From Forficula auricularia (lineage: Eukaryota; Arthropoda; Insecta; Dermaptera; Forficulidae), in NCBI GenBank assembly GCA_024734495.1, contig JALMQS010000055.1:13476863-13540862 (forward strand): DNA of 64,000 bases, read 5' to 3'. Under the pieces are notes generated by a model. The model saw only the letters and a program-made list of their open reading frames with translations. It was not told the DNA's origin and ran no database searches. Below, one piece after another: positions 1-9,911 of this stretch (within the stretch, counting starts at the first letter, position 1; every line of letters begins with the position of its first letter). The translations under genes and the position numbers were made by a program.

Positions 1-248
1 AATTCGTTTCGATAGTAAAAAAATAAAAAACAATCAAACAGGTGTATGTTTTGAATTAGACCCAACTCTTTTTACTTTATCCAATTAAACATTCATATAA
101 GGCCCGGAAATAATTATGTAATCGTGGACTCTTTGGCTGGACGCTTCCGGTTTCTGATTTCAGAAATAGCGGCTGACGAGAGAAAGGTGTCCATTCATAA
201 TGACGAAATAGTTTAGCTTTGGCTTCTTTTAACTTGGACAGTATAAAC
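1..248. other. No gene seen (AT-rich flank)
   Basis: AT-rich sequence with only a chance minus-strand frame that runs on into the adjoining hAT element. Its last 8 bases (gtataaac, 241-248) are the left target-site duplication of that element. Confidence 0.5.
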
Positions 249-1199
249 CAGAGGTGGCCACTAACCTTAACTTTGGGAGCCGCAAATTTATAAAATTGTT
301 TCAAAGCGAGCCACATTGTTTGGATTTTAATTAATGGTTTATTAAAAAAAGACACATTTTTTATTTTATAAAATATAAATGAAGTAGGTAACATTTATTT
401 TTTGCTTTACTTACTTATAACATTAGTGTTCAATTGCAATAAAAAAAAGAAATAACATTTTACTTTTAAGAAGTGCTTTTACGAGTGTTCATGTTGGCTG
501 TTAGTTGTTTCAAATCTGGCTGATAACACTGGACGATAAAATTTTTTTCCTCTTAAACCTAACAATGGATTCCAGCAGAGTTTTATACGCTGATTATCAT
601 GCAATTTTGAGGGTTTTGAGATATTATTGGTCAAAATGACGAAAAAGGTCATTTTGAACTATTTTCCCATTAAATATTAAACAACAATATTTGAAATCAA
701 AATATTTCGTCGACGTAATAGAAAACAGCTTCCCCTTTGATTTTCAAATTACCATTTGTTTTGTTTCGTGATTATAAAGGATAATAAACATAGTTAAAAA
801 CATTTGATCTTAGTTTTTTATCTATAACTCGAGTTCTAATTGAGCTAAAATCAAGTGGTAATTTCAAAATAAAAGAGGAAGCTGTTTTTTCTATTACGTC
901 AACAAAATATTTTGATTTCAATTATTGTTGTTTAATATTTAATGGGAAAATAGGTCGAAATGGTCTTTTTCGTCATTTTGACCGATAATATCTCAAATCT
1001 CTTATGTGTTGTAAAAAATCGGGAAATTATATGATAATCACCGTATAAAACTCTACTGCTGGAATCCATTGTTAGGTTTATAAGGGGAAATTTTGTTTAA
1101 TTTTTCTCGAACATTGTAATTGGTAAGCGCAGTTCAACAGCTGCAGAGATTGACTGAAGAGCCGCATCCGGTTTGCGAGCCACGTTGTGGCCACCCCTG
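249..1199. mobile_element. Non-autonomous hAT-type element with internal foldback
   Basis: The element begins cagaggtggccac and ends gtggccacccctg, a nearly perfect 13-bp terminal inverted repeat. It is flanked by a perfect 8-bp direct repeat, gtataaac, at 241-248 and 1200-1207. CAG-type ends with 8-bp target duplications are the hAT signature. No transposase is encoded. The interior holds a second inverted repeat of roughly 250-270 bp per arm (about 540-800 against 820-1085), so the transcript could fold into a long hairpin. A diverged relative of the internal foldback occurs at about 32.1-32.56 kb. Classification rests on the ends and duplication and is firm; the origin of the foldback core is unknown. 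Confidence 0.85.
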
Positions 1200-1207
1200 G
1201 TATAAAC

Positions 1208-1490
1208 CATAGATAATAAGAATAGGAAAAATATTTAATATTTTTGAGTGAATTCAATATTCCGGCGGCCTGGAGAATTTCCCCCAATGGTTAGCGTAGA
1301 GAGTAATAATTTTCCATTTCATTTTATCAGCCAATAGTCAAAATTCTTTTATCTTTTACAAAAAATAATTGAATATTGTAACTCTTGTCCGAAATTTCGA
1401 AATTGAATTTGAATTAATTTTTCATTTAGATATTTTTAACGTATTTAATTTTTTTTTTGGATGTATAAGAAAAATATTGGATTATAAAAT
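1208..1490. other. No gene seen
   Basis: AT-rich sequence between two insertions. Nothing recognisable on either strand. Confidence 0.4.
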
Positions 1491-1500
1491 ATAAATAAAT

Positions 1501-1980
1501 CATCATCATTGAGTATACAGTCCTAAGACTGGTTTGATGCAACAATCCGTCTCCACTCGACTCTGTCCCCCGCCAGCTGTTTAACCTCTCTAAATGTCTG
1601 GCATCCCATATCCCCAATTATTTGGTTGAAATATTCTAATCTGGTTCTTCCCCTTCCCCCTTTTCTTTCCCACCTCCCCCTCCAAGATATCCCTAAGCAG
1701 TCCCCCATGTCTCAGTGTGTGCCCCATCATCTGACCTCTCTCTTCTTCAGACTCTTCCACAAGGTTCTTCTTTCTCCGATTCTTCCAAGAACTTCTTCAT
1801 TTGTAATTTTATCCATCCATTTGATATTCATCATTCTTCTGTAGCACCACATTTCGAAAGCCTCTAATCTCTTTCTCTCCTCTTCTCTAATTGTCCAGGT
1901 TTCACACCCGTACATGGCTATGCTCCATACATATGTCTTCAATAGCAACTTCCTGTTTGCTAAGCTGATTGAGGAGGAGC
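1501..1980 (-). mobile_element. 3' end of a non-LTR retrotransposon (CFDP2-like family)
   Basis: The minus strand encodes the C-terminal part of an endonuclease/reverse-transcriptase polyprotein, with the motifs YGCETWTI, WCYRRMMNIKW and DKITNEEVLGRI. After a frame shift the reading continues as RLEYFNQIIGDMGC and FREVKQLAGDRVEWRR, typical of the last ~150 residues of this abundant insect family. The element is 5'-truncated and ends in a (catcat)n microsatellite instead of poly(A). It is bounded by a perfect 10-bp duplication, ataaataaat, at 1491-1500 and 1981-1990. A sister copy lies at 63042-63388, and a 5' piece of a similar element at about 14.8-15.7 kb. Confidence 0.85.
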
Positions 1981-1990
1981 ATAAATAAAT

Positions 1991-2380
1991 AACTGTACTA
2001 ATTAAAATCCTTAAAGTGTAGTCTGAATTAGAACTTGATTTATGAAGTGATGCGCCTGTATTTAGGCAACCCATTGAACGCAGAAGAATGAAAGCTGCGT
2101 AAGAGCTAGGCAGAGTCCAGTAGTTGGTGGATTGCTCGCTCCAGGGCATATGCCATGGAAGCCATCAACTATGGAATAAAGCAAGGGTGTTTAACCTGCG
2201 GCCTGCGCATAGTATAACAAATATAAATCATTCCAATGTTGAGGTTTAGTTGTGTTTCACCATTTTTCTAATCCTAATGCAATTAAAATTAATTCAAAAT
2301 CATATTTATTTGCAAAAGTTTTTATAATTTCATCAAATAATAAATATTTTTTATTTATAGTTAAATTAGTTTCATAATGA
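1991..2380. other. No gene seen
   Basis: AT-rich sequence. The upstream part of the 140-codon minus-strand frame ending at 1727 extends here, but it is not retrotransposon-like and shows no host homology I recognise. Confidence 0.4.
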
Positions 2381-2381
2381 A

Positions 2382-2600
2382 CTAGCTGCAAGGCCCGCCT
2401 TCGGCGGCCCTCTTGCTAAGCGCACCCCCACATCACCACCACAACACTCTATTCCGCACCCTAACCCACCACCCCCACCCCGCATCCGTTCCCAACCCCC
2501 ACCCCCACACCACAACCCGCACCCCACCCATCTAGGACCCCCCCCCCCCCCCCCGCGCCTAGACCCCTGGACCCCACCCCCATTCCACCCCCGCACCCAG
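2382..2600 (-). mobile_element. Helitron-like 3' end with C-rich minisatellite
   Basis: Read on the minus strand, a GC-rich hairpin (arms around the ttcg loop near 2400) is followed a few bases later by CTAG at 2382-2385. This is the terminal structure of Helitrons (hairpin then CTRR). The interior is a low-complexity C/A-rich tract that produces spurious frames. Similar ends occur at 36.3, 44.8, 57.7 and 60.0 kb. The 5' end of this copy was not found. Confidence 0.55.
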
Positions 2601-2842
2601 TTTTTGAAAACCTACTTTCTTACTTTTTTGCTGACAGCATACCTAGTCATGAAAAAGTTCTTACTTTTTCTTCAACTTTTTTTCCAGCTTGTATCCTTAG
2701 ATCGAATTGAATTTCGGTCTAAATTGGACAGAGCTAAAATTTTTAACCCCCCACTCTAACTTTTGTTCCGTTTTCAACCAAAATCCTATCAGCTGTTAAT
2801 CTCAATATAAAATAACTATTTCAATGCTTGAATGGCAATCAA
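2601..2842. other. No gene seen
   Basis: Possible body of the adjoining Helitron-like repeat. No coding signal. Confidence 0.35.
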
Positions 2843-3058
2843 TATATTAAGACTTATAACGAGGTGCTTGAAGCCCAATGAACTGGTTTTCGGTTCAGGA
2901 AAAATTTTTTATACTTTTTTCTTTTGGAACATCTGAAGAAATAATAAAGAATATATATATATATATATATTTTCCAAAAGAAAAAGGTATACAAAATTTT
3001 TCCTGAACCGAAAACCAGTTCATTGGCCTTCAAGCACCTCGTTATAAGTCTTAATATA
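2843..3058. repeat. Foldback palindrome (~100-bp arms)
   Basis: The left arm, starting atattaagacttataac, returns in reverse complement and ends gttataagtcttaatat. Both arms contain the same stretch around ggttttcggttcagg, and the hinge is an (AT)n run. The 80-codon minus-strand frame here is an artefact of the palindrome. Confidence 0.85.
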
Positions 3059-3403
3059 AAATATATAATTATAAGATTTAATTTTGATACCTTCATTGGA
3101 TATTAATAGATATTATCTCTTGAAATATAAATTTTTCAATGTTCACTATTTAAGGTTTTATAATGAACCGAAACGCCGTGAATTTGCTCGATTTTTTTTT
3201 ATATAAAAATATTTTTGTAGTTTTGAGATATTTCAAAAATATTAAGTATAAAAAAAATTTCATGTACCATATCTTATATGGTATAGTAAAAATATTCATT
3301 GTACTTTACCCAGGAAGGCCTACTCTGTAAATTAGCCAAGAATTATTAACTTTAAGCTAAGGCTAATAAATAATTAATTTTTATTTATTTCTTTGTTTAT
3401 TAG

Positions 3404-3646
3404 CTGATTGATGCAAATAAATCACTTAAAAATGAAATTCAGAATTTAAATAAATATAAAAGTATACATTTTCTTCTACTCGCTGTTTTACTGTATCTGG
3501 TCTTTACAAATATTTTAAAACATATTGATGAGAAAATGGCTATTATGAACACGGTTATTGTGAATTACCGTCCACACCCTCAGCCAGCCAAATCAGAAAT
3601 CCCATTTGGAGTGCAGATTTGTAGTTTCTTCAAATGCAAATGTTGA
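3404..3646 (+). CDS. Candidate host exon, coiled coil plus membrane segment (unrecognised)
   Basis: Immediately after an acceptor-like tttgtttattag, 80 codons stay open to a TGA at 3644-3646. The peptide starts LIDANKSLKNEIQNLN, which is heptad-like. A hydrophobic stretch, IHFLLLAVLLYLVFTNIL, could be one membrane span. It ends in a Cys/Lys-rich tail, FFKCKC. There is no in-frame ATG before the span, so it would be an internal or terminal exon. A GTAAGT donor-like site at about 3664 lies 18 nt past the stop. The context is intergenic repeats and I recognise no family. It could be a real 3' exon, a pseudo-exon, or chance, since ttgatgcaaataaa also resembles a Penelope-terminus motif seen elsewhere in the window. 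Confidence 0.3.
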   Translation: MIDANKSLKNEIQNLNKYKSIHFLLLAVLLYLVFTNILKHIDEKMAIMNTVIVNYRPHPQPAKSEIPFGVQICSFFKCKC

Positions 3647-3734
3647 AATCATAATCGACAATGTAAGTGTTTATTTTATTATTCATTAGTATTTATTTTT
3701 TAATTAACTTTAAGGTAAATCCTGATTCAATATA

Positions 3735-4376
3735 CAGGGTGTTAAGAAAAAGGGTTCCAAGACTTCAGGGGGTGATTCCGCACATCAAAATTAGATGAAA
3801 AGTTCCAATAGACATAGGTCCAAAAACGCTTCGTTTTCTGTAGAGCCGCCATTTTGTTTTTGTTTTTAAGAAAAACATTTATCTTGAGAACGGATTTAGA
3901 TATCTTTATGAAATGAGGTACACATGTACTTAACTATATTATCTACTATTTAAAATTAAAATTTTATCTTAAAAATTTTCAAAATGGCGGCCATTTAAAA
4001 TTGTTAATTGCAAATAACTTTTTAATCTTGCATTTTATTAAAATTAGTACCAAGAGATAAAATGTTACCCTTTTTATTGTGAACAAAATAACACTTTATT
4101 TTTCAAGATTCGATAAAAATTAACAAAGTTATGACAAAATTTATGTAAGCATCATTAGGAAATGATGTCTGTCTCAAAATTCAGTCTACGAAAGCCAGTG
4201 GCCTGAAGTCGTTTTTTTATTTTATTTTTTTTGTCTTTTCGGCCTTTCTAGCCATAATCCAATTTACGATATTTATTATTATTATTTTTAATTTGTCTCT
4301 ACCCAGGGATCAGATTTTAGCCGGATGTCTCAAGTCGGATCCCTGAAGTCTTGGAACCGTTTTTCTAAACACCCCT
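3735..4376. mobile_element. TIR element, TA target (Tc1/mariner-like MITE)
   Basis: The ends are inverted copies of about 37 bp. The left reads cagggtgttaagaaaaaggg and continues through ggttccaagacttcaggg; the right reads ccctgaagtcttggaacc and continues to caccccttata. Both ends abut TA. No coding capacity was found. Elements starting CAGGGTGT are very common in insects. Confidence 0.7.
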
Positions 4377-4432
4377 TATATTATATTTTGATGACGTAAC
4401 TATTAGTTGAAAATATTTTGATTTGCCAAGAG

Positions 4433-4811
4433 CAAGGGCCGATCCAGGGGGGGGTGGAGGGGGCGATCGCCCCCCATAGAGGCCCGTGCCTGGCGGGAGT
4501 GCAACACGTGCGTCGCACGCAGAGGCCAAAAAACGGCGGCCAAATCGACAGGGAATTTATTACAATTTTTTTTTTTATTTTAATGAACTTAAAATATGAG
4601 ATATGAAATTTGTAAAAAAAAAACATTAATTTTTTTTTAAATTTTAAAATAAAGTTCTATGTGTGTGTGTGTGGGCCGTCTCTGCCCGCCCCCCGCTTGG
4701 ACAATTCGATCGCGACACACTTTCGAGATAAAAAGTAGATCTTATATACATCGGGCACCTTATATACATTCTCCCCCCCCCCCCCATAAAAAATTCCTGG
4801 ATCCGCCCTTG
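4433..4811. mobile_element. hAT MITE, copy 1 (379 bp)
   Basis: Terminal inverted repeats read caagggccgatccagg and cctggatccgcccttg. A perfect 8-bp duplication, gccaagag, occupies 4425-4432 and 4812-4819. It is non-coding with G/C runs and a (GT)n tract. Copy 2, at 7391-7767, is highly similar. Confidence 0.88.
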
Positions 4812-4837
4812 GCCAAGAGTAGTAGAGTTGTTAATTC

Positions 4838-4885
4838 ATAAAGAGAAATCAATGAGGTTTTTCTCAGCTTGATGCAAATAAAAAT
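4838..4885. repeat. Penelope-like terminal fragment
   Basis: Carries aaagagaaatcaatgagg followed by gcttgatgcaaataaa, the motif found at both ends of the Penelope-derived repeats at 28.3-29.1, 51.1 and 54.1 kb. A short remnant only. Confidence 0.5.
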
Positions 4886-5084
4886 TATACTTATTTACTT
4901 ATATATAAAGAATTTTAATATTCAAATTATTTAATTCCACATTATTTACAATAAATTACAGGAGGTTGCTTTTTAGATACAACAAAAAATATACTCCTAA
5001 TTAATTATACCTACTATGTCTTTGACCTCGAGCTTAGGTCCGATTTATTTGCAAAAAATATTTGGTTAATATATTTTTTTATAT

Positions 5085-6150
5085 TACAATGAATGGAAAT
5101 TAAAAAAAATAATAATCCGTAACACCATAGAACCCGAAGATTCGTAGGATCGTCCGGTCCCTCCTTCTTCAGGGAACTCCGTGTTTATTAATATTATTTT
5201 TAAAATGAGTTTATTTTTTTGAAAATTAATATTTGATGATCTCTTGAAATTTTCAAACAAGTTGATAAGGGTCCCTCCCCCTTTGTATAAATGTCGAATT
5301 TTAGAGAGGGTTAAAAAACTATTTTTTTTCGATATATTCAAACGAAAATATAAATTTCAAACTCTCTATAAAATATACTATTTAAAATGAATTTAGTTTA
5401 TAAAAATTAATATTTTTTCCCTTTGAAATTATCAAACACGTTGATAAATGTCGAATTTTAGAGAGGGTTAAAAAACTAATTTTTTCGAGATATTCAAATG
5501 AAAATATAAATTTCAAACTCTCTATAAAATATACTATTGAAAATGAATTTAGTTTATAAAAATTAATATTTTTTTCCCTTTGAAATTATCAAACACGTTG
5601 ATAAATGTCGAATTTTAGAGAGGGTTAAAAAACTATTTTTTTTCGATATATTCAAACGAAAATATAAATTTCAAACTCTCTATAAAATATACTATTGAAA
5701 ATGAATTTAGTTTATAAAAATTAATATTTTTTTCCCTTTGAAATTATCAAACACGTTGATAAATGTCGAATTTTAGAGAGGGTTAAAAAACTAATTTTTT
5801 TCGAGATATTCAAATGAAAATATAAATTTCAAACTCTCTATAAAATCTACTATTTAAAATAAGTTTAATTTTTTAAAAATTAATATTTTTTCCCCATTGA
5901 AATTTTAAAACAAGTTGATAAGGGTCCCCCCTTTGTATAAATGTCGAATTTTAGGGAGGGTTAAAAAACTAATTTTTTTCGAGATATTCAAACGAACATT
6001 AATATTTTTCCCCATTTGAAATTTTCAAACAAGTTGATAAGGGCCCCCCTTTGTATAAATGTCGAATTTTAGAGAGGGTTAAAAAACTAATTTTTTTCGA
6101 GATATTTAAACGAAAATATAAATTTCAAACTCTCTATAAAATCTACTATT
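5085..6150. repeat. Tandem repeat, ~157-bp period, about six copies
   Basis: The phrase atgtcgaattttagagaggg recurs near 5291, 5447, 5605, 5762, 5940 and 6058 (the 5940 copy has one change). The first spacings are about 157 bp, then 178 and 118 bp. Each unit also carries aaatttcaaactctctataa and a ttgataa phrase. Related units in reverse orientation lie at 36.9-37.3 kb inside an INO1 intron. The 85-codon minus frame at its left edge is not a gene. Confidence 0.85.
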
Positions 6151-6450
6151 TAATTGCAATAAAGTTCATAAATTTGTTCTCAGCGATCGATGGCCGAAGT
6201 TGTTGGCAAAAAATAAAATGAAATTTTATTTCAATTCATTTCATTCTCAAAATCAAACTTTTAATATTAAATATAATATTAATACACAGGGCCTATCAGG
6301 CGGGAAGAAAAAGTTATAATAAGCAATTTAAATTAATATTTAGGGTTCAATTTCGGGATATAGATTTTTTATTTTTCATATATTTATTTTTTTATTTCGT
6401 TTAATTTTTTTACTTTTTAATTTTAATATATTTTTTTATTTCATTTTTAG
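6151..6450. other. No gene seen; possible intron before 6451
   Basis: AT-rich with a T-rich tract leading into the acceptor-like tcatttttag at 6441-6450. Confidence 0.35.
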
Positions 6451-6624
6451 ATTGAAGAAATAAAACAACTTTTGCAACTAAACACAAAAGAAAAAAATAA
6501 TCAATCAAGATATCAAGATTGGAATTGGAGATATCAAGTTGATGCAGATGGAAATACTATCTGGGAAGCGACACATCAAATACCACTTCAGGCAGTGCAA
6601 GTTTACCACATAATTAAAATTTGA
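6451..6624 (+). CDS. Candidate terminal coding exon (unrecognised host gene)
   Basis: After a strong pyrimidine tract and AG at 6449-6450, 57 codons stay open to TGA at 6622-6624. The peptide begins IEEIKQLLQLNTKEKNNQ (coiled-coil-like), then RYQDWNWRYQVDADGNTIWE and ATHQIPLQAVQVYH. Its composition (W, D, Q, G) is unlike the AT-driven junk frames around it, which favours a real exon. An AATAAA-like signal follows within about 100 nt. The upstream exon was not identified. The frame at 3404 is one candidate, but its own stop codon blocks simple joining. Function unknown. Confidence 0.35.
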   Translation: MEEIKQLLQLNTKEKNNQSRYQDWNWRYQVDADGNTIWEATHQIPLQAVQVYHIIKI

Positions 6625-7382
6625 TCATAACATTGCATTATAAATACAAAAAATTATTTTACTATCCAAAAGAAGAGGAAAATTGAATAATATATAATTA
6701 TATAGAAAATAATATTAATAATTCCCCATTAGATTTGGTTAAATTATTAAAAAGATGTGTTGCGCCAAGGAAGGTTATCCCTCCGCTGCGAACCAAATTA
6801 TGTCGCGACCTGTGGTGTTGGCTGCAAACAAATTATTTATTTATTTATTTATAGCGGGCCGTATTATAGTCCCGAAGGATTATAATGGTCTACTAATGGT
6901 AACGTGAAGCCCTCGATCGTGGATTCTCTGTCTCGCACGCCGTTGCTGGAGGTTTGTGTGTCCTGTGGATGAAAAAGTTCGCAATCTCTAGGCAAGGGTT
7001 GAAAAAGAACGCATTTACTTTTTATATCATGGTTTTATTTGTATAGGGGGGTTATACATCTCTGCACTCACTGACTTCTCTCTAGTCAACTCACTTAACT
7101 CAACTCAACTGGGCTTCAACCCCGAACTGAGACTGATCTCTGTCATCTCTACTCGTTCAAACCTGCTTATAGAGTCCAAATTTTCCAATAACTTCTTATT
7201 GGTCCATTCGTAATTAAAGGGCGTGGTATATATTTGAAAAAGCCTTACTTCTAAAAATATTCTCACGATTTCTCTTGGCAAATTTCGGAAGAAATTCCAT
7301 AAATTCATTGACATCTTATGGACATCTGAAGCTAAAAGCAATCCGGCCTAAATATGAAAACATGTCAATTTAAATTTATTGT
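6625..7382. other. No gene seen
   Basis: Includes an (ATTT)n tract near 6835 and a moderately GC-rich stretch at 6853-7000 of repeat-like character. I could not classify it. The minus-strand 78-codon frame (7105-7341) has no recognisable homology. Confidence 0.35.
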
Positions 7383-7390
7383 TGTATAAT

Positions 7391-7767
7391 CAAGGGCGGA
7401 TCCAGGGTGGGGCGGAGGAGGCGATCGCCCCCACCCCATACAGGCCCGTGCCTGGCGGGAGTGTAACACGTGCGTCGCACGCAGAGGCCAAAAAACGGCG
7501 GCCAAATCGACAGGGAATTTATAACAATTTTTTTTTTATTTTAATGAACTTAAAATATGAGATATGAAATTTGTAAAAAAAAACATTAATTTTTTTTTAA
7601 ATTTTAAAATAAAGTTCTATGTGTGTGTGTGTGTGTGAGGGGGCGGCGTCTTTGACCCCCCGCCCCCCCGCTTGGACAATTCGATCGCGACACACTTTCG
7701 AGATAAAAAGTAGATCTTACATTCCCCCCCCCCCCTCCCCCATAAAAAATTCCTGGATCCGCCCTTG
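7391..7767. mobile_element. hAT MITE, copy 2 (377 bp)
   Basis: Same family as the element at 4433. The ends are caagggcggatccagg and cctggatccgcccttg, with a perfect 8-bp duplication, tgtataat, at 7383-7390 and 7768-7775. Confidence 0.88.
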
Positions 7768-7775
7768 TGTATAAT

Positions 7776-8456
7776 TGTTTTTCCCAATATTCCACTGCAC
7801 ATTTGTCTATTGTTAATAGGCACGTTCTTATAATAAAAAAAAAGGCCTCAGAAGCCGCCGTTGACTCGCTACCCATCACCCTTAAGCAATTAAAATTATT
7901 ATAAAAAGGAAAAAAATGCTGTTGCCGCTTAACAAAATACATTGAAATTTATATCGCGAATTCGCGACCGCCACAGATGTGAGTTGTTAAACAGTTGTTA
8001 AATGAATTTTATTTTGGATAGGCAAGATTTCGTTTATAATATACATTCTTATGTATAAAATTTACCAAAAGTTGGTATAGTAAAATAAATGAATGAAATC
8101 TCATTTTAAAATTTTTATTACTTATATAGTGTTTTATTCTAAACTTTACTGAGGATGGTGGAGTTTTAAATACGGATCAACCGTTTTGATTTATCACTAA
8201 AATTGATAAATCTTCATGATCATTAGATTAAAGATATAATTGTTGCTGTGGGAAGTTTTTCTGAAAATTTTGTTGTTGTGGTGGTGGTTTGAAATATTTA
8301 TTTTGACTTTGAATTGGGGGGTGTGTTTTTTTGTAATTTTCTTTGAGTTAATTTTTTTTTTTGCAAAGTATTGTTTAGTAAATTTAGTGCTTGGTCAAAG
8401 TTTTTTGGGTCTTTGGTGCGCATTAGCGAACCGAGAGGGTCTCTAAGCCCATCTAA
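7776..8456. other. No gene seen
   Basis: AT-rich. The overlapping frames on both strands near 8240-8537 are low-complexity. Confidence 0.4.
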
Positions 8457-8625
8457 GGGCCGGTTGTATGTCGCAAAGTAAATACTTTTTACAACTAACA
8501 AAGGGTAGATGGTAAATGGAGGGACTGGGATGGCCAATCAGATGACAGGCATCACAGTCCCTCCATTTACCATCTACCCTTTGTTAGTTGTAAAAAGCAT
8601 TTACTTTGCGACATACAACCGGCCC
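8457..8625. mobile_element. PIF/Harbinger-like foldback MITE, copy 1
   Basis: A nearly perfect palindrome beginning gggccggttgtatgtcgcaa and ending in its reverse complement, flanked by TAA on both sides. Three copies in the window (also 31260 and 51726) have the 3-bp targets TAA, TTA and TAA, the TWA preference of PIF/Harbinger elements. Confidence 0.75.
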
Positions 8626-8759
8626 TAAGAGTGTTTTTAATGCAACTCTTCGATAGTGTTCGCACAGCCCAACTGCATGTGCGGTATAGTTTAAGTTTGC
8701 ATAGCTCAGTAATGAATTGAGTATGGTTTGAATTTTTTATAGAATTCAAAGGGTGTCAT

Positions 8760-9117
8760 TATGTTTGTCCAGGCGATATAATTCTCTAGTTAGGGTAGCG
8801 TCATCTTTTTGTTCTGCGTAAGATGAGATGAGGCTATCTTTTAATTCTGCTCAAGATTTGATGTTTTTATTAGCTATGAAAAGAAATGCATTCTCCTGAA
8901 TCTTGGATCTGATTCTGGAAGTGATGAAATCGTTCTCGGGGCATTCAGTGCCATGTTTATAAAAATATTTGATTACTTTCTCACATTCTTCTATGAAGAT
9001 AGGTAAGATTTCCGGTTCACCTTTAAATATAGGGATTATTTCTATATAGTCTTTAATTTCTGAAATAGAAGTCATTTTACTACGTTCAATATTATTTGTA
9101 TTTTCTGTAAGAGTCAA
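8760..9117 (-). pseudogene. gag-like retroelement fragment
   Basis: Minus-strand peptide with IEIIPIFKGEPEILPIFIEE, then after an in-frame stop AELKDSLISSYAEQKDDATL and TRELYRL. This resembles the capsid region of insect LTR-retroelement gag (the inference is from pattern only). It lies outside the target duplication of the neighbouring gypsy-like element, so it is an older, separate remnant into which that element inserted. Confidence 0.5.
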
Positions 9118-9237
9118 ATTTGCCGGACGGATAATTACTTTACGATCTATACTTTCGTTTTAGTAATATCAAGTGATTCGTTTGAATTCGAATTGAATCT
9201 GAATAATCGATATCAGAATTTAATAATTTGTTAGTAC

Positions 9238-9348
9238 TGTGGGATATGATTTAGATGATGAATGAAGATGAGTTTTTGACTCGAAAGGCTAGATGGAAAG
9301 ATATCGGTGGAGCTCCGGTGTCGGCGATTTTCTTCAGAGGTGAAAACC
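9238..9348 (-). repeat. Remnant of downstream LTR
   Basis: Identical, as far as I can read it, to 11450-11560. It begins tgtgggatatgatt right after the gtac duplication and breaks off after gtgaaaacc, where it meets pol sequence. Confidence 0.85.
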
Positions 9349-9895
9349 GTCTAGAATTTTCCTTTCGCTAAAGGGTAATCTCCTAGGACTGAAGTATATA
9401 GGTTCCTCATCTTTTAAAATTAGTTTCATTCTAATATTAGTTGATTTAATTCTTTTAGGGGTATAATCAGTTATCATCTGCATAATTGCTCCCCTTGTTT
9501 CTGGTTTTACCCGCGAGTCTATATTAATTGTATTTTCCTCCTCTATGTCTATGTTAAAAATACTTAATTCCTCTACATCTTCTCTTCTTTTGTTTATACT
9601 AATTCCCTCTCTGTTTATTTTGATTTCCGCCTGTTCCGTTAAATCTATCCCTAGTATGGCTTGTTCTTTCATTAGGTCGTCCGAAACTACATAGAAAGTT
9701 GTATTGAATTCTTCTCCGTCTATTCGTAATGGTTTTAAAGTACCCCTTAGTCTCTGCGCGAGATCTGGCGAATCCATTTAATGTTATGTTTGAGCTTATT
9801 AACTGAGGTGATCCTATTTTCTTATAGGTGCTGCCGTTTATTAATGATAAACTAGCGCCTGTGTCTATTAGGGCGTTTAGTGTTTCATTACCCAT
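9349..9895 (-). pseudogene. Retroelement protease and start of reverse transcriptase
   Basis: Reading from 9895 downward, LNALIDTGASLSLINGSTYK holds the aspartic-protease active-site DTG. A frame shift near 9750 then leads to LKPLRIDGEEFNTTFYVV and GIDLTEQAEIKI, the end of the protease, followed by a pre-RT linker ending PIYFSPRRLPFSERK (the conserved entry to the RT domain). The catalytic YxDD region is absent, removed by the deletion at 9349. Confidence 0.75.
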
Positions 9896-9911
9896 TGATA
9901 TAGGTTTATAA

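Noticed and set aside
1523..1844. Overlapping plus- and minus-strand frames near 1.5-1.85 kb as separate genes
   Set aside because: They are different frames of the same non-LTR retrotransposon 3' fragment.
2372..2596. Gly-rich 74-codon frame
   Set aside because: Translation of a C-rich low-complexity tract next to a Helitron-like end.
5085..6150. CRISPR array
   Set aside because: Units are adjacent ~157-bp tandem repeats without unique spacers, in a eukaryotic genome.
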